Below, in pieces: positions 34,358-42,998 of a stretch of 64,000 bases of DNA. Location of the stretch: NCBI RefSeq assembly GCF_938039215.1, contig NZ_CALHVI010000056.1, positions 142,100 to 206,099 on the forward strand, written 5' to 3'. The position numbers were made by a program, and so were the translations under genes. The notes under the pieces were generated by a model, which was not told the origin of the DNA, did no database searches, and saw only the letters and a program-made list of their open reading frames with translations. The DNA comes from an uncultured Porphyromonas sp. Lineage in GTDB: Bacteria > Bacteroidota > Bacteroidia > Bacteroidales > Porphyromonadaceae. Numbering within the stretch: the stretch's first letter is position 1; each line of letters opens with the position of its first letter.

Positions 34358-36190
34358 TTACTTACGCTTGAAAGGAGTGTAGGGCTTACCTCCACCCTCA
34401 AACTCACTATTCTTGTAGTACTCTACGAACGTCAGACGTAGCGGGTGAACGAAGGCACCGATCATAGCGATACCGAAGTTGATCCCGTGCCCGAAGACGA
34501 GGATGATGAGTGCAAGGATCCAGCCCATGATGTAGCTACCGATCCCAGCATCACTCCCCGAGGCGGGGAGACAAGACATAGCGAGCTGATTGAAGACGCT
34601 CCCTAGGATCCCCCCCGTCAGCCCGATGGCGAAGAGTCGGATATAGGAGAGTGAGTCTCCGAGAAGCCCCGAAGCAGTCTCATAGGTCTTCCACAGACCT
34701 GCACCGAGGTTGAAGAAAGGATTCTTCCCTGGGCTATTGTAGAAGAAGGCGACTAGGACCGAAAGTCCTGCTACACCATAGAGGAGGTAGGTCACAGGCT
34801 CTGGCAGTGTGAACTGCATCATCGGTAGAGCATAGATCAGCCCGACAGCTACCAGAAGGAGTACCCAAGCATAGCCAGCAAGTGAGTGCTTCCATCCCTT
34901 CTGCTTACCTGTCTTGTATGCTCCGACAGCCTTACCGAGCAGGATCTGCACCAGACCAATGACGACAGAGATCGTCATCAGATTATCCTGATTGAAGAGG
35001 TATTCCTTGTTGTGAGCCCAGGGCAGTTCGATCCCGAAGATCCCCCCCATGAGCATTCCGACAACAAATGCTCCACCTCCGAGCCACTGGATAAGCCCTA
35101 CGATCGAATTGTCCCCTCCTCGATTCTTCAATCGCACGAAGGTCGATACGGCGAAGAGCACCAGTCCATAGCCCGCATCCCCAAAGCACATCCCGAAGAA
35201 GAGCATGAAGAAGGGGGCGATGAGTACCGTCTGGTCTAGCTCCTGATAGTTAGGTAGCGAGAAGAGACCCGTGATGAACTCAAAGCACTTGGTGAAGGCA
35301 TTATTCTTCAGCTGGATGGGCACACGCTCCGTCTCTGGATCGAAGTCCACCTGCTTGAAGTAATAGCCCCCCTTGCCGAGCTCCTCCTCAAAGGCCTTAG
35401 CATGATCGGTAGGGACGAAGCCTTCCAAGAGAAGGAGCTTCTCCTCTGCTAGGCGATCAGCCTGCAGACGCACTGTCCCGAAGGTCAAGTGATTCTCCAG
35501 ATCAGTATCGTAGGCTTGAAGCTGAGCTTGCCACTCTGGGAAACTTGCCCGCAGTTGCTCGGTAGCTTGGTCTAAGGAAGCCTGCACTTCTTCCAGCTCC
35601 TGCTCTACACGATCGACACTGCGCTGAGGGCGACGGATAGCTTCAGCTTCGGGAAGATGAAGCGTCGTATCTAGGGAGCGAAGCAAGACGAAGTACTGAC
35701 GACCACTGACGACCTCGATAGGTACGACATCATGCATAGCACGGAAGCTTTCCGTAAACTGAGATACGGGGAGGGCATAGAAGTCCAGCGTGTAGCCGAC
35801 CTCTTCAAGGCGAGTAAACGTACTGTCGTCAAAGACACCCCAAGGGCGAACCTCATCGGCCTCTACCCGTAGCGTCGTGATACGGTCGACAAGACGATGT
35901 CTTGCCTCTAGCTGCTCCTCAATCTGACTGATGAGTGCGCGTCCATCTACCTCTGTGGGTAGCTGTACTTGCTGTCCCGACTCAGAGGCGGGTCCTTCAT
36001 AGGGGCGAAGCTCCTTGCGAAGAGCCACGATGTGCATACGCTCAGCCTGCAGAGCTTGTAGCTCCTCGACCTCCTTCGTAGACTTCTGCTCTCGGACGTG
36101 GACGACTCCTAGCTCTCTGAGGCGCAGGAGGAAACCTTCATAGTCTCCATGGAAGACCAAGAAGGCATATTTATTCATTGGCTGAATCAT
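34358..36190 (-). CDS. V-type ATPase subunit I (a-type stator)
   Basis: A 610-residue protein. The first half (~1-310) is a soluble, coiled-coil arm; the second half has seven or eight membrane helices with conserved FFGMCFGDAGYGLVLF and GLTGGILGSVFNQLAM motifs and the half-channel region. It forms the stator and the ion access path. Its ATG overlaps the stop of subunit D (ATGA), so the two are translationally coupled. Confidence 0.95.
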   Translation of the reverse strand: MIQPMNKYAFLVFHGDYEGFLLRLRELGVVHVREQKSTKEVEELQALQAERMHIVALRKELRPYEGPASESGQQVQLPTEVDGRALISQIEEQLEARHRLVDRITTLRVEADEVRPWGVFDDSTFTRLEEVGYTLDFYALPVSQFTESFRAMHDVVPIEVVSGRQYFVLLRSLDTTLHLPEAEAIRRPQRSVDRVEQELEEVQASLDQATEQLRASFPEWQAQLQAYDTDLENHLTFGTVRLQADRLAEEKLLLLEGFVPTDHAKAFEEELGKGGYYFKQVDFDPETERVPIQLKNNAFTKCFEFITGLFSLPNYQELDQTVLIAPFFMLFFGMCFGDAGYGLVLFAVSTFVRLKNRGGDNSIVGLIQWLGGGAFVVGMLMGGIFGIELPWAHNKEYLFNQDNLMTISVVIGLVQILLGKAVGAYKTGKQKGWKHSLAGYAWVLLLVAVGLIYALPMMQFTLPEPVTYLLYGVAGLSVLVAFFYNSPGKNPFFNLGAGLWKTYETASGLLGDSLSYIRLFAIGLTGGILGSVFNQLAMSCLPASGSDAGIGSYIMGWILALIILVFGHGINFGIAMIGAFVHPLRLTFVEYYKNSEFEGGGKPYTPFKRK

Positions 36191-36804
36191 TGGGCTACCT
36201 CCTCTTCTTTGCTTTTACGCTTCTCGATATTGGTACGCATGATCTTCTGCGATGCCTTCGAGAGACTCTCTTCGTCCTCGATGAATCGCTTGATCTTGCG
36301 GATAGCATCTTGATAGCCTGGGATCTGCACCTTCTCGAAGAGGTTCACCTTCTGGGTGGTCTTCTTACGAGCATGCTCTAGGAACTCCATCTTCAGACGA
36401 AGGAACTCCGCCTCAATCCCTGTAGTGGCAAGCGTCTTCAAGAGCTCAATCCCCTCGGCATACCAAGAGGGAGCATTGAAGATACTGAAGGGGCGTACCT
36501 CGTAGTGGATACCATCCAGCACGGGGAGCAGGACACCAGCAACCTTCTTCATTGAGAGGTCTACTCGATCCACTGTGATGAGCGAAGGATCGAACTCATC
36601 CCATAGACTGACCATGCCCTGATAGCCTCGGAGTTCGGCCTCGAGTTTAGCCTCGAGCTCCTCGACCTCTCGCTTGGTCTGCTTGACCTGCTGTCTGAGG
36701 GCGCTCTCCTTACTCTTAATCGTAGGCAAGGTGCGCAGACGCATCTTCAGCGCCTTCTCCTGCTGCTGTAGCGAGGTCTTATTGTATTGAAATCGTATCG
36801 CCAT
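36187..36804 (-). CDS. V-type ATPase subunit D (central stalk)
   Basis: A 205-residue protein with long N- and C-terminal antiparallel helices (YNKTSLQQQEKALKMRLRTL and LFEKVQIPGYQDAIRKIKRF), the usual form of the D rotor shaft. It starts 22 bp after the S51 peptidase-like gene and overlaps subunit I. Confidence 0.93.
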   Translation of the reverse strand: MAIRFQYNKTSLQQQEKALKMRLRTLPTIKSKESALRQQVKQTKREVEELEAKLEAELRGYQGMVSLWDEFDPSLITVDRVDLSMKKVAGVLLPVLDGIHYEVRPFSIFNAPSWYAEGIELLKTLATTGIEAEFLRLKMEFLEHARKKTTQKVNLFEKVQIPGYQDAIRKIKRFIEDEESLSKASQKIMRTNIEKRKSKEEEVAQ

Positions 36805-36826
36805 AAGTCATTTGATGGCTACCTAT

Positions 36827-37456
36827 TTATTCCTTAGTCACGATAGTGAGTTCACTCCCTCGCACTATGATCGCTTGATCATTCGTGATCGGTACGAGAG
36901 GAAGTTTATCGCCGTATGTAGCGAGGACCTTCTCTCCTACTTCTTCGAAGGGAAAACTCCTATAGTGAGGCAGTGGATATCTAGAGATTAGCCCTAGAGC
37001 TGCGAAGGATGCCAACTCGGATGCCACATGAGTCTCATCCATGAGCCGGACATACTCGATACTCGGAGCAAGTATCATCGCCCCAGCAGACTCCCCGATG
37101 TAAGGCTTACCACCCTCAATCTCTTCCTGGATAAGCTTATCAGCGCCCTTGCGCTTCAGCTCCTGAAGGAGATAAAAGGTATTACCTCCTGAGACGTAGA
37201 TCAGATCACCCTCTGAGAGCGTACTTCTGATCTCCTCCGATGAAGCCGTAGCGACATCAAGAGGTGCGACCTTTAGCCCCAGTTCCTCCAGACTCTCTTG
37301 CCCCAGCTTTACATACTCCTTGTAGGACTCTGGAGTACTAGCCGTGGGGATGAAGGTGACGACCTTCCCCTGTAGTTCTATTGGGCATGCTTGCTCAAAT
37401 AGAGGAGCTACATCTGCAAATGAGGAGCAGAGGAAAAGGAATATGCTTGGGTTCAT
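36827..37456 (-). CDS. peptidase S51 family protein (PepE/cyanophycinase-like) inside the ATPase operon
   Basis: A 209-residue protein of the class I glutamine-amidotransferase-like fold. The nucleophile Ser lies in YIGESAGAMIL, the usual S51 elbow, after LIYVSGGNTFYLLQELKR; later residues include THVASELASF and LPHYRSF. Members cleave Asp-containing dipeptides or act as unknown hydrolases. It interrupts the ATPase operon between B and D, 82 bp after B and 22 bp before D, and is visibly AT-richer than the flanking genes, so it may be an insertion. Confidence 0.88.
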   Translation of the reverse strand: MNPSIFLFLCSSFADVAPLFEQACPIELQGKVVTFIPTASTPESYKEYVKLGQESLEELGLKVAPLDVATASSEEIRSTLSEGDLIYVSGGNTFYLLQELKRKGADKLIQEEIEGGKPYIGESAGAMILAPSIEYVRLMDETHVASELASFAALGLISRYPLPHYRSFPFEEVGEKVLATYGDKLPLVPITNDQAIIVRGSELTIVTKE

Positions 37457-37538
37457 TCTCTATACTATTGGGCTCTCCTAGCTTTGCCACACCTCAAGAG
37501 CGATTCTTCCTGAGGAGCGGTGGTGTCGTGCTAGGCTC

Positions 37539-38861
37539 TTAGGCCTCAGGCCAATATTTATCGACGAGTTGCTGCTTGATGTTGACTTCAGCAGGTCGGA
37601 AGTACTTACCGAAGAGGCCCCATGCGGTGTCAAGCATCCCTTCGATATCGACATTAACGTCGATAGCTAGGAGCTCACGCGAATAGTCAGCTGCAAAGCG
37701 AAGGGTGCGCTCATCGTAGTCGGTTAGGTCGAAACCATTCTCCATCTTCGTCTGTGCACCTGCGGCATCGGAGAAGAGACGGACAGCGGCATTCATCACC
37801 TGTGGATGATCCTCACGAGTCTTCTTACCGATGACAAGCTGCTTGAGACGAGAGAGCGAACGGAAGGGGTCGATGATGACCTTACCCACACTCGAGTCAC
37901 GACGCAGATAGAGCTGCCCTTCGGTGATATACCCCGTGTTGTCAGGTACGGCATGCGTGATATCTCCCCCAGAGAGTGTCGTCACAGCGATGATCGTGAT
38001 CGATCCTCCGTCTGGGAACTGCACTGCCTTCTCATAGATCTTAGCTAGGTCAGAGTAAAGCGAACCTGGCATAGAGTCCTTAGAAGGGATCTGGTCCATA
38101 CGATTCGACACGATCGCCAGAGCATCGGCATAGTTCGTCATGTCGGTCAAGAGGACCAGCACCTTCTCCTTCTTCTCCACGGAGAAGTACTCCGCAGCAG
38201 CGAGTGCCATATCTGGGATCAGAAGACGCTCAACAGAAGGGTCCTCCGTCGTATTGATGAAGCTGACGATACGGTCAAGCGCACCTGCATTGCTGAAGGT
38301 ATTCTTGAAGAAGAGGTAGTCGTCGTTGGTCATACCCATCCCCCCGAGGATGATCTTATCGCTCTTAGCACGAAGAGCTACCATCGCCATCACTTCATTG
38401 AAGGGCTGGTCAGGGTCTGCGAAGAAGGGGATCTTCTGCCCCGTCACAAGGGTATTATTGAGGTCAATACCTGCGATACCGGTAGCGATGAGTTCAGAGG
38501 GCTGCTCACGGCGAACGGGGTTCACCGAAGGACCACCGATCTCTACTTCCTTACCCGAGATAGCAGGACCGCCATCGATGGGTTCACCGTAGGCATTGAA
38601 GAAGCGACCGACGAGCTGGTCACCCACCTGAAGCGAAGGAGCCTTGCCTAGGAAGATCACTTCCGCATCCGTGGGGATACCTTCCGTACCGCCGAAGACC
38701 TGCAGAGTGACTTCTTCGTCCATGATACGCACGACCTGAGCTAGACGCCCATTGATCGTAGCCAGCTCCTCGTTGCCCACACCCGTAGCGCGGAGCATAC
38801 AAGTAGCCTTGGTGATATTCTCGATCTTGGTATAAATCTTTTGGAATGCTTTTGCTGCCAT
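37539..38861 (-). CDS. V-type ATPase subunit B (non-catalytic)
   Basis: A 440-residue regulatory nucleotide-binding subunit. It lacks a P-loop and has the B-specific DPSVERLLIPDMALAAAEYF-type region and IIAVTTLSGGDITHAVPDNT. Forms the hexamer with subunit A. Confidence 0.96.
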   Translation of the reverse strand: MAAKAFQKIYTKIENITKATCMLRATGVGNEELATINGRLAQVVRIMDEEVTLQVFGGTEGIPTDAEVIFLGKAPSLQVGDQLVGRFFNAYGEPIDGGPAISGKEVEIGGPSVNPVRREQPSELIATGIAGIDLNNTLVTGQKIPFFADPDQPFNEVMAMVALRAKSDKIILGGMGMTNDDYLFFKNTFSNAGALDRIVSFINTTEDPSVERLLIPDMALAAAEYFSVEKKEKVLVLLTDMTNYADALAIVSNRMDQIPSKDSMPGSLYSDLAKIYEKAVQFPDGGSITIIAVTTLSGGDITHAVPDNTGYITEGQLYLRRDSSVGKVIIDPFRSLSRLKQLVIGKKTREDHPQVMNAAVRLFSDAAGAQTKMENGFDLTDYDERTLRFAADYSRELLAIDVNVDIEGMLDTAWGLFGKYFRPAEVNIKQQLVDKYWPEA

Positions 38862-38869
38862 AGCGCTCT

Positions 38870-40627
38870 TTAGTTTTTAGCTCGTTGGGAAATCAATTCT
38901 TCCGCTCTAGCTTCTTGGCGACGGAACTCTTCGCTGTCGAACTCAGAGTAGTTCATCTGCTTGAAGACATTGATCAGCTCCTTGAAGTACTCCGACACTT
39001 CGACGAAGCCCTCGAAGGAGAAGTTCATGCAGCAGACCTGCATCACACGACTGACCATGTATTCCTGACGCTTCAGTGAGCAGTTGCAGTCGATCGGGTC
39101 GAAGGCATCCTGCTGACAGATGATGAAGTCGATGAGTTCGGACTTCCAGAAGGTGACGTGGTAGTCCAAGGGCACACCATCGTCCCCGAGGATGTTGATC
39201 TGCTCAGCGATCTCCTTACCTCGGATGAGCCACTGCTTCATCTGATTGACCTTGTCGATCCAGCCTGATCCGATATGATCGCTGACGTAGTCTTGGAACT
39301 CTGGATACTCCAGATACTTCGAATAGCTATCGATTGGATTGACCGCTGGGTAGCGCTTACGGTCGGCACGCTCCTGCTCTAAAGCATAGAAGCAACGAGC
39401 TACCTTCTTGGTGTTCTCAGTGACAGGCTCCTTGAGGTTACCCCCTGCAGGAGATACCGTCCCGATGAAGGTGACCGATCCAGTAGCACCATTCTTCAGA
39501 TGGACGAAGCCTGCACGAGCGTAGAAGTTCGCCACGATGGCAGAGAGGTCCATAGGGAAGGCATCGGGGCCTGGGAGTTCCTCGAGACGGTTAGACATCT
39601 CACGCAGAGCCTGAGCCCAACGAGAAGTAGAGTCAGCCATCAGCAGTACCTTGAGACCCATGCTACGGTAGTACTCAGCGATAGTCATCGCCGTATAGAC
39701 CGAAGCTTCACGAGCTGCCACAGGCATGTTGGAGGTATTAGCGATGATGATCGTACGCTCCATCAGAGGGCGACCGGTATTGGGGTCAAGGAGTTCAGGG
39801 AATTCCTTGAAGACTTCCACGACCTCATTAGCACGCTCACCACAAGCAGCGATGATCACGATATCAGCCTCAGCCTGCTTACTGATCGCATGCTGGAGGA
39901 CCGTCTTCCCCGTACCGAAGGGACCAGGGATGAAGCCCGTACCACCCTCGACGATGGGGTTCATCGTATCGATCATACGTACCCCCGTCTCTAGGAGCTT
40001 GTGTGGGCGTGGCTTATCGGCATAGCAGGTGATCGGGCGCTTGACTGGCCACTTCTGCTTCATGGTGATGGCATGCTCCTGTCCGTCTTGGTCGAGGAGG
40101 ATCGCAATGGTATCCTTGACGGTGTACTTCCCCTCGCCTTCGAGGCTCTTGATGGTGTAGATCCCATCCATAGAGAAGGGGACCATGATCTTGATGGGCT
40201 GGAAGTTCTCCTCTACCTGACCAAGCCAAGAGCCAGCGGTGACACGATCACCGACCTGAGCAAGGGGCTTGAAGTCCCAGAGCTTGTCTCCATCAAGCGG
40301 GTAGGTATAGGTGCCTCGGCTGAGGAAGACCCCTTCCATCTTGTCGAGGTCATTCTGGAGTCCGTCATAGTTCTTAGACAGCATCCCTGGACCAAGCGTG
40401 ACCTCGAGCATGTGCCCTTCGAAGGTCACGGGGTCACCGATGCGCATCCCACGCGTGGATTCGAAGACCTGAGCATAGGCATTCTTACCACTGACTCTGA
40501 TGACCTCACTCATCAGAGGGACTCCTCCGACGGTGATATAGCATATCTCATTCTGAGCGACAGGGCCGTCTGCCTCGATAGTCACGAGGTTGGCGACGAT
40601 ACCTTTTACACTACCTTTTGTTGCCAT
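38870..40627 (-). CDS. V-type ATPase subunit A (catalytic)
   Basis: A 585-residue catalytic subunit with P-loop GPFGTGKTVLQHA (about residue 234-246), the non-homologous insertion typical of A subunits before it, and the acidic LLMADSTSRWAQALREMSNR segment. It hydrolyses (or makes) ATP. Eight bp separate it from B. Confidence 0.96.
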   Translation of the reverse strand: MATKGSVKGIVANLVTIEADGPVAQNEICYITVGGVPLMSEVIRVSGKNAYAQVFESTRGMRIGDPVTFEGHMLEVTLGPGMLSKNYDGLQNDLDKMEGVFLSRGTYTYPLDGDKLWDFKPLAQVGDRVTAGSWLGQVEENFQPIKIMVPFSMDGIYTIKSLEGEGKYTVKDTIAILLDQDGQEHAITMKQKWPVKRPITCYADKPRPHKLLETGVRMIDTMNPIVEGGTGFIPGPFGTGKTVLQHAISKQAEADIVIIAACGERANEVVEVFKEFPELLDPNTGRPLMERTIIIANTSNMPVAAREASVYTAMTIAEYYRSMGLKVLLMADSTSRWAQALREMSNRLEELPGPDAFPMDLSAIVANFYARAGFVHLKNGATGSVTFIGTVSPAGGNLKEPVTENTKKVARCFYALEQERADRKRYPAVNPIDSYSKYLEYPEFQDYVSDHIGSGWIDKVNQMKQWLIRGKEIAEQINILGDDGVPLDYHVTFWKSELIDFIICQQDAFDPIDCNCSLKRQEYMVSRVMQVCCMNFSFEGFVEVSEYFKELINVFKQMNYSEFDSEEFRRQEARAEELISQRAKN

Positions 40628-40718
40628 GTATCCCTTGTTATTTAGCGCAGACCCAGACTAGGTGAAGGGCATGCGTATTCGGTTGAATTCTGTGTATTCT
40701 TAGTGAGGAGAGGAGGAA

Positions 40719-41693
40719 TTAGCGCTTCTGAGCCTTCTTGAATTCCTGTAGGACGTTGGCACTCTCGCCCTTGAGCGAGAGGACGATCTTACGGAAGGTG
40801 GCCTCCCCAGTCTTCTCATCCAGCTGCGACCAGCGCTCGAGGATGGAGAGACGGAGATAGTAGCAGAGCACATTGTCGATGTCGAAGATGCGGACGAAGG
40901 TCCAGTCATCCATCCACTGCCACTTCAGCAGGTCGATCAGACGCTCACGACGAGCGATGTCCCGCTCTTCGGCGATCTGAAGGACTTTAGGAAGATAAGG
41001 GAGAAGCTCACCGAGGTCGAAGTCCTTAGCCTTGGAGTGCAGGAGATTCTGCTCCACTTCACCCTGACCGACGATGTATCTCGAAGCATCCCAGCCCAGT
41101 CTGCAACAAGTGAAGACGGCGAGGATATTGCGGATATTCTTGTTCAAGCTGAACCATTCGCTGAGGAAGGCACTCCCCACAGCTCCGACGGAGTCGTAGT
41201 AATAGCCCGTGAGTAGATCCTCGAGGAGCAAACGATCTGATCCGATCTCTTCAAAGCGAGAGGGGCGCACGTCGGCCTCTTCGGCGAAGTCTTCGGCCAC
41301 AGCCTTGCGGAAGAAGAGATCGTAGACAAAGCGCACGATGTATGCAGGGAGCTCTCGGACGCGAGGGCACTTCTTGCCTGCAGCTGCTGCTTTAGCAACT
41401 CGCTGGAGAAGGCTCACAAAGAGCTCGTCTCTGCTGGGCTCAGTCTCTACGGGCCCGTAAGAAGGTTCCTGAGATTCCTCCTCCGTTTCTACTGGAGTGA
41501 GGTGTCCTTCGGCGATCCAGCTGAGGAGTTCCTTGTTGAGGGGCTCCATGCGGAGGATCTCCAGATAGGAGCGATCTCTCTTGGTCAAGATGGGTAACAG
41601 CTCTTCATAGAAAGCCTCTGTAGAGAAAGGAGGCTTGGGGGTATCCACCGTGACATTCGGCAGGCCTGATACCAGAGCGTAATACTTAGCCAT
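40719..41693 (-). CDS. DUF2764 protein of the V-ATPase operon (C-subunit equivalent)
   Basis: A 324-residue helical protein starting MAKYYALVSGLPNVTVDT, of the DUF2764 family. The family is found only beside V-type ATPase genes in Bacteroidota and Chlamydiae-type operons and probably takes the place of subunit C (the socket/stalk), for which no other candidate exists here; this is inference. It lies between E and A, 34 and 91 bp away. Confidence 0.82.
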   Translation of the reverse strand: MAKYYALVSGLPNVTVDTPKPPFSTEAFYEELLPILTKRDRSYLEILRMEPLNKELLSWIAEGHLTPVETEEESQEPSYGPVETEPSRDELFVSLLQRVAKAAAAGKKCPRVRELPAYIVRFVYDLFFRKAVAEDFAEEADVRPSRFEEIGSDRLLLEDLLTGYYYDSVGAVGSAFLSEWFSLNKNIRNILAVFTCCRLGWDASRYIVGQGEVEQNLLHSKAKDFDLGELLPYLPKVLQIAEERDIARRERLIDLLKWQWMDDWTFVRIFDIDNVLCYYLRLSILERWSQLDEKTGEATFRKIVLSLKGESANVLQEFKKAQKR

Positions 41694-41727
41694 GTGTGCT
41701 CTACATTATGTACTAATCTGTTCAGGA

Positions 41728-42318
41728 CTAGAAGAGCATCTTGGTCATCTCTGGACGGAGGAAACTCTTAAATAGTTCGATAAACTCGGATTCGCCGAAC
41801 TGAACCTTGAAGCTCCCATCTTGTGGAGCGATCGTGAAGTCGGTAGGTTTGCCTGCTACAGAGCGGATCGACACGCCACGCTCCAGCAGAGCCTTAGCAT
41901 TAGCAGCGAAGTAAGAGCGAAGGCCTTCTGCATCAGCCGTAGAGATCTCGATCCCACGATTGAGGTCGAAGCCTTCTGCTAGCTTGAGGATGAACTTCTG
42001 GATGAAGGCCTGATCAGCAGTAAGCGCCTGGACATTAGCTCGAGCTACTTCGCCCTGGATCTGATCAGCGATGCTGCTCTTCAGTGAGTCGATGAGTTGG
42101 GAGGTGTAGAGCCGCAGCTCCGATTCGGTGTTTTTCTTGAGTTCGCTAGCGCGACGTTCGGCGGTCTTGACGATCTCGTCAGCTCGGCTTGCAGCCTCTG
42201 CTTCGATCTTCTTGGCTTTTGCTTCGGCCTCGGCGACGAGGCGATCAGCTTCAGCTTGGCCTTGTTGGACCCCCTCTTTGTAGATCTTCTCGGTCAGTTC
42301 TTGAATCTTTGCATCCAT
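41728..42318 (-). CDS. V-type ATPase subunit E (peripheral stalk)
   Basis: A 196-residue protein. Residues ~10-90 are one long Ala/Glu/Lys-rich coiled coil (AEADRLVAEAEAKAKKIEAE), then a C-terminal globular domain with ADAEGLRSYFAANAKALLER. First gene of the operon, with a 63-nt leader after a TATCTTTG promoter. Subunits F and G are not seen next to it. Confidence 0.92.
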   Translation of the reverse strand: MDAKIQELTEKIYKEGVQQGQAEADRLVAEAEAKAKKIEAEAASRADEIVKTAERRASELKKNTESELRLYTSQLIDSLKSSIADQIQGEVARANVQALTADQAFIQKFILKLAEGFDLNRGIEISTADAEGLRSYFAANAKALLERGVSIRSVAGKPTDFTIAPQDGSFKVQFGESEFIELFKSFLRPEMTKMLF

Positions 42319-42380
42319 ATCTGATTGTATTTGCTTTGTCTACGATGCAGTGGGAGAAGAGCTCTTCACCCGTGCGGAAG

Positions 42381-42388
42381 CAAAGATA
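42381..42388 (-). promoter_or_regulatory. V-ATPase operon promoter, -7 element
   Basis: TATCTTTG on the minus strand with TTTG about 18 bp upstream of it (complement of CAAA near 42407-42410). Confidence 0.8.
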
Positions 42389-42611
42389 AGCAATTTATCC
42401 ATACGACAAAGAGTGTAAAGCCAAGGCAAAAAAACAAGTAATTCCAGCCCTCATCTCCGCCTAGTAGAGAGGGATAAAAAAGCCCTCAAGAAGGGGGCTA
42501 AATACCCCTTAAAATTGACCTTAACAGCCCCTCTACGAAAAGCAAAAGATGGGCTCGGAAGAAGTAGCATGTACAGCCCCTTTCCTGCAGGATCTACGAC
42601 ACCCCTAAAAA

Positions 42612-42702
42612 CGACCTACGGTAGGTCGCCTTTAAAACCCACTGTGGGTCGTCTCACCGACCTACCGTGGGTCGCATCGACGACCCACGGTAGGTTTTAT
42701 TT
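42612..42702. repeat. palindromic 23-bp array D (4 units)
   Basis: Units at 42612, 42635, 42658 and 42681: CGACCTACGGTAGGTCG, AAACCCACTGTGGGTCG, CGACCTACCGTGGGTCG, CGACCCACGGTAGGTTT. Spacers CCTTTA, TCTCAC, CATCGA. A-run before and TTTTATTT after. Again between diverging genes. Confidence 0.93.
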
Positions 42703-42906
42703 GGGCTCTTCCTAGAGTCGATCGTAATGGGTCATACGGATGCCCATCAACAGAGGGGTTCTCTCTAGGGCAATAAACTAATTGAATGGCGATTTCTCCT
42801 CCGACAGTTCTCCCCTACTTTGCTCTCTACAGGATAGAGGGAAATCATCAGAAAAAGTCATACCTACAGCCCTAGCTCCACAGGCCCAAATTACGAGGCA
42901 AACGCA

Positions 42907-42914
42907 TATATTTG
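42907..42914 (+). promoter_or_regulatory. promoter of the orphan membrane protein gene, -7 element
   Basis: TATATTTG, a full TAnnTTTG match, 85 bp before the ATG at 42999. The TTG at 42912 that opens the frame lies inside it and cannot be the start. Confidence 0.7.
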
Positions 42915-42998
42915 CCCAGACGGGAAAACTGGTCATACAGGGGCCTACCCTATTTGACCAAGGATAAACGAACGAGAGCACATCAAAACAGAGAAGAC

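Larger units (their letters stand above)
42319..42998. other. 680-bp divergent intergenic region between ATPase operon and orphan membrane gene
   Basis: It contains the ATPase promoter (42381-42388), palindromic array D (42612-42697) and the plus-strand promoter (42907-42914). Between array D and 42900 there is no convincing gene. Confidence 0.75.

Noticed and set aside
42912..42998. TTG start of the orphan membrane gene at 42912
   Set aside because: It lies inside the TATATTTG promoter; the ATG at 42999 is preferred.
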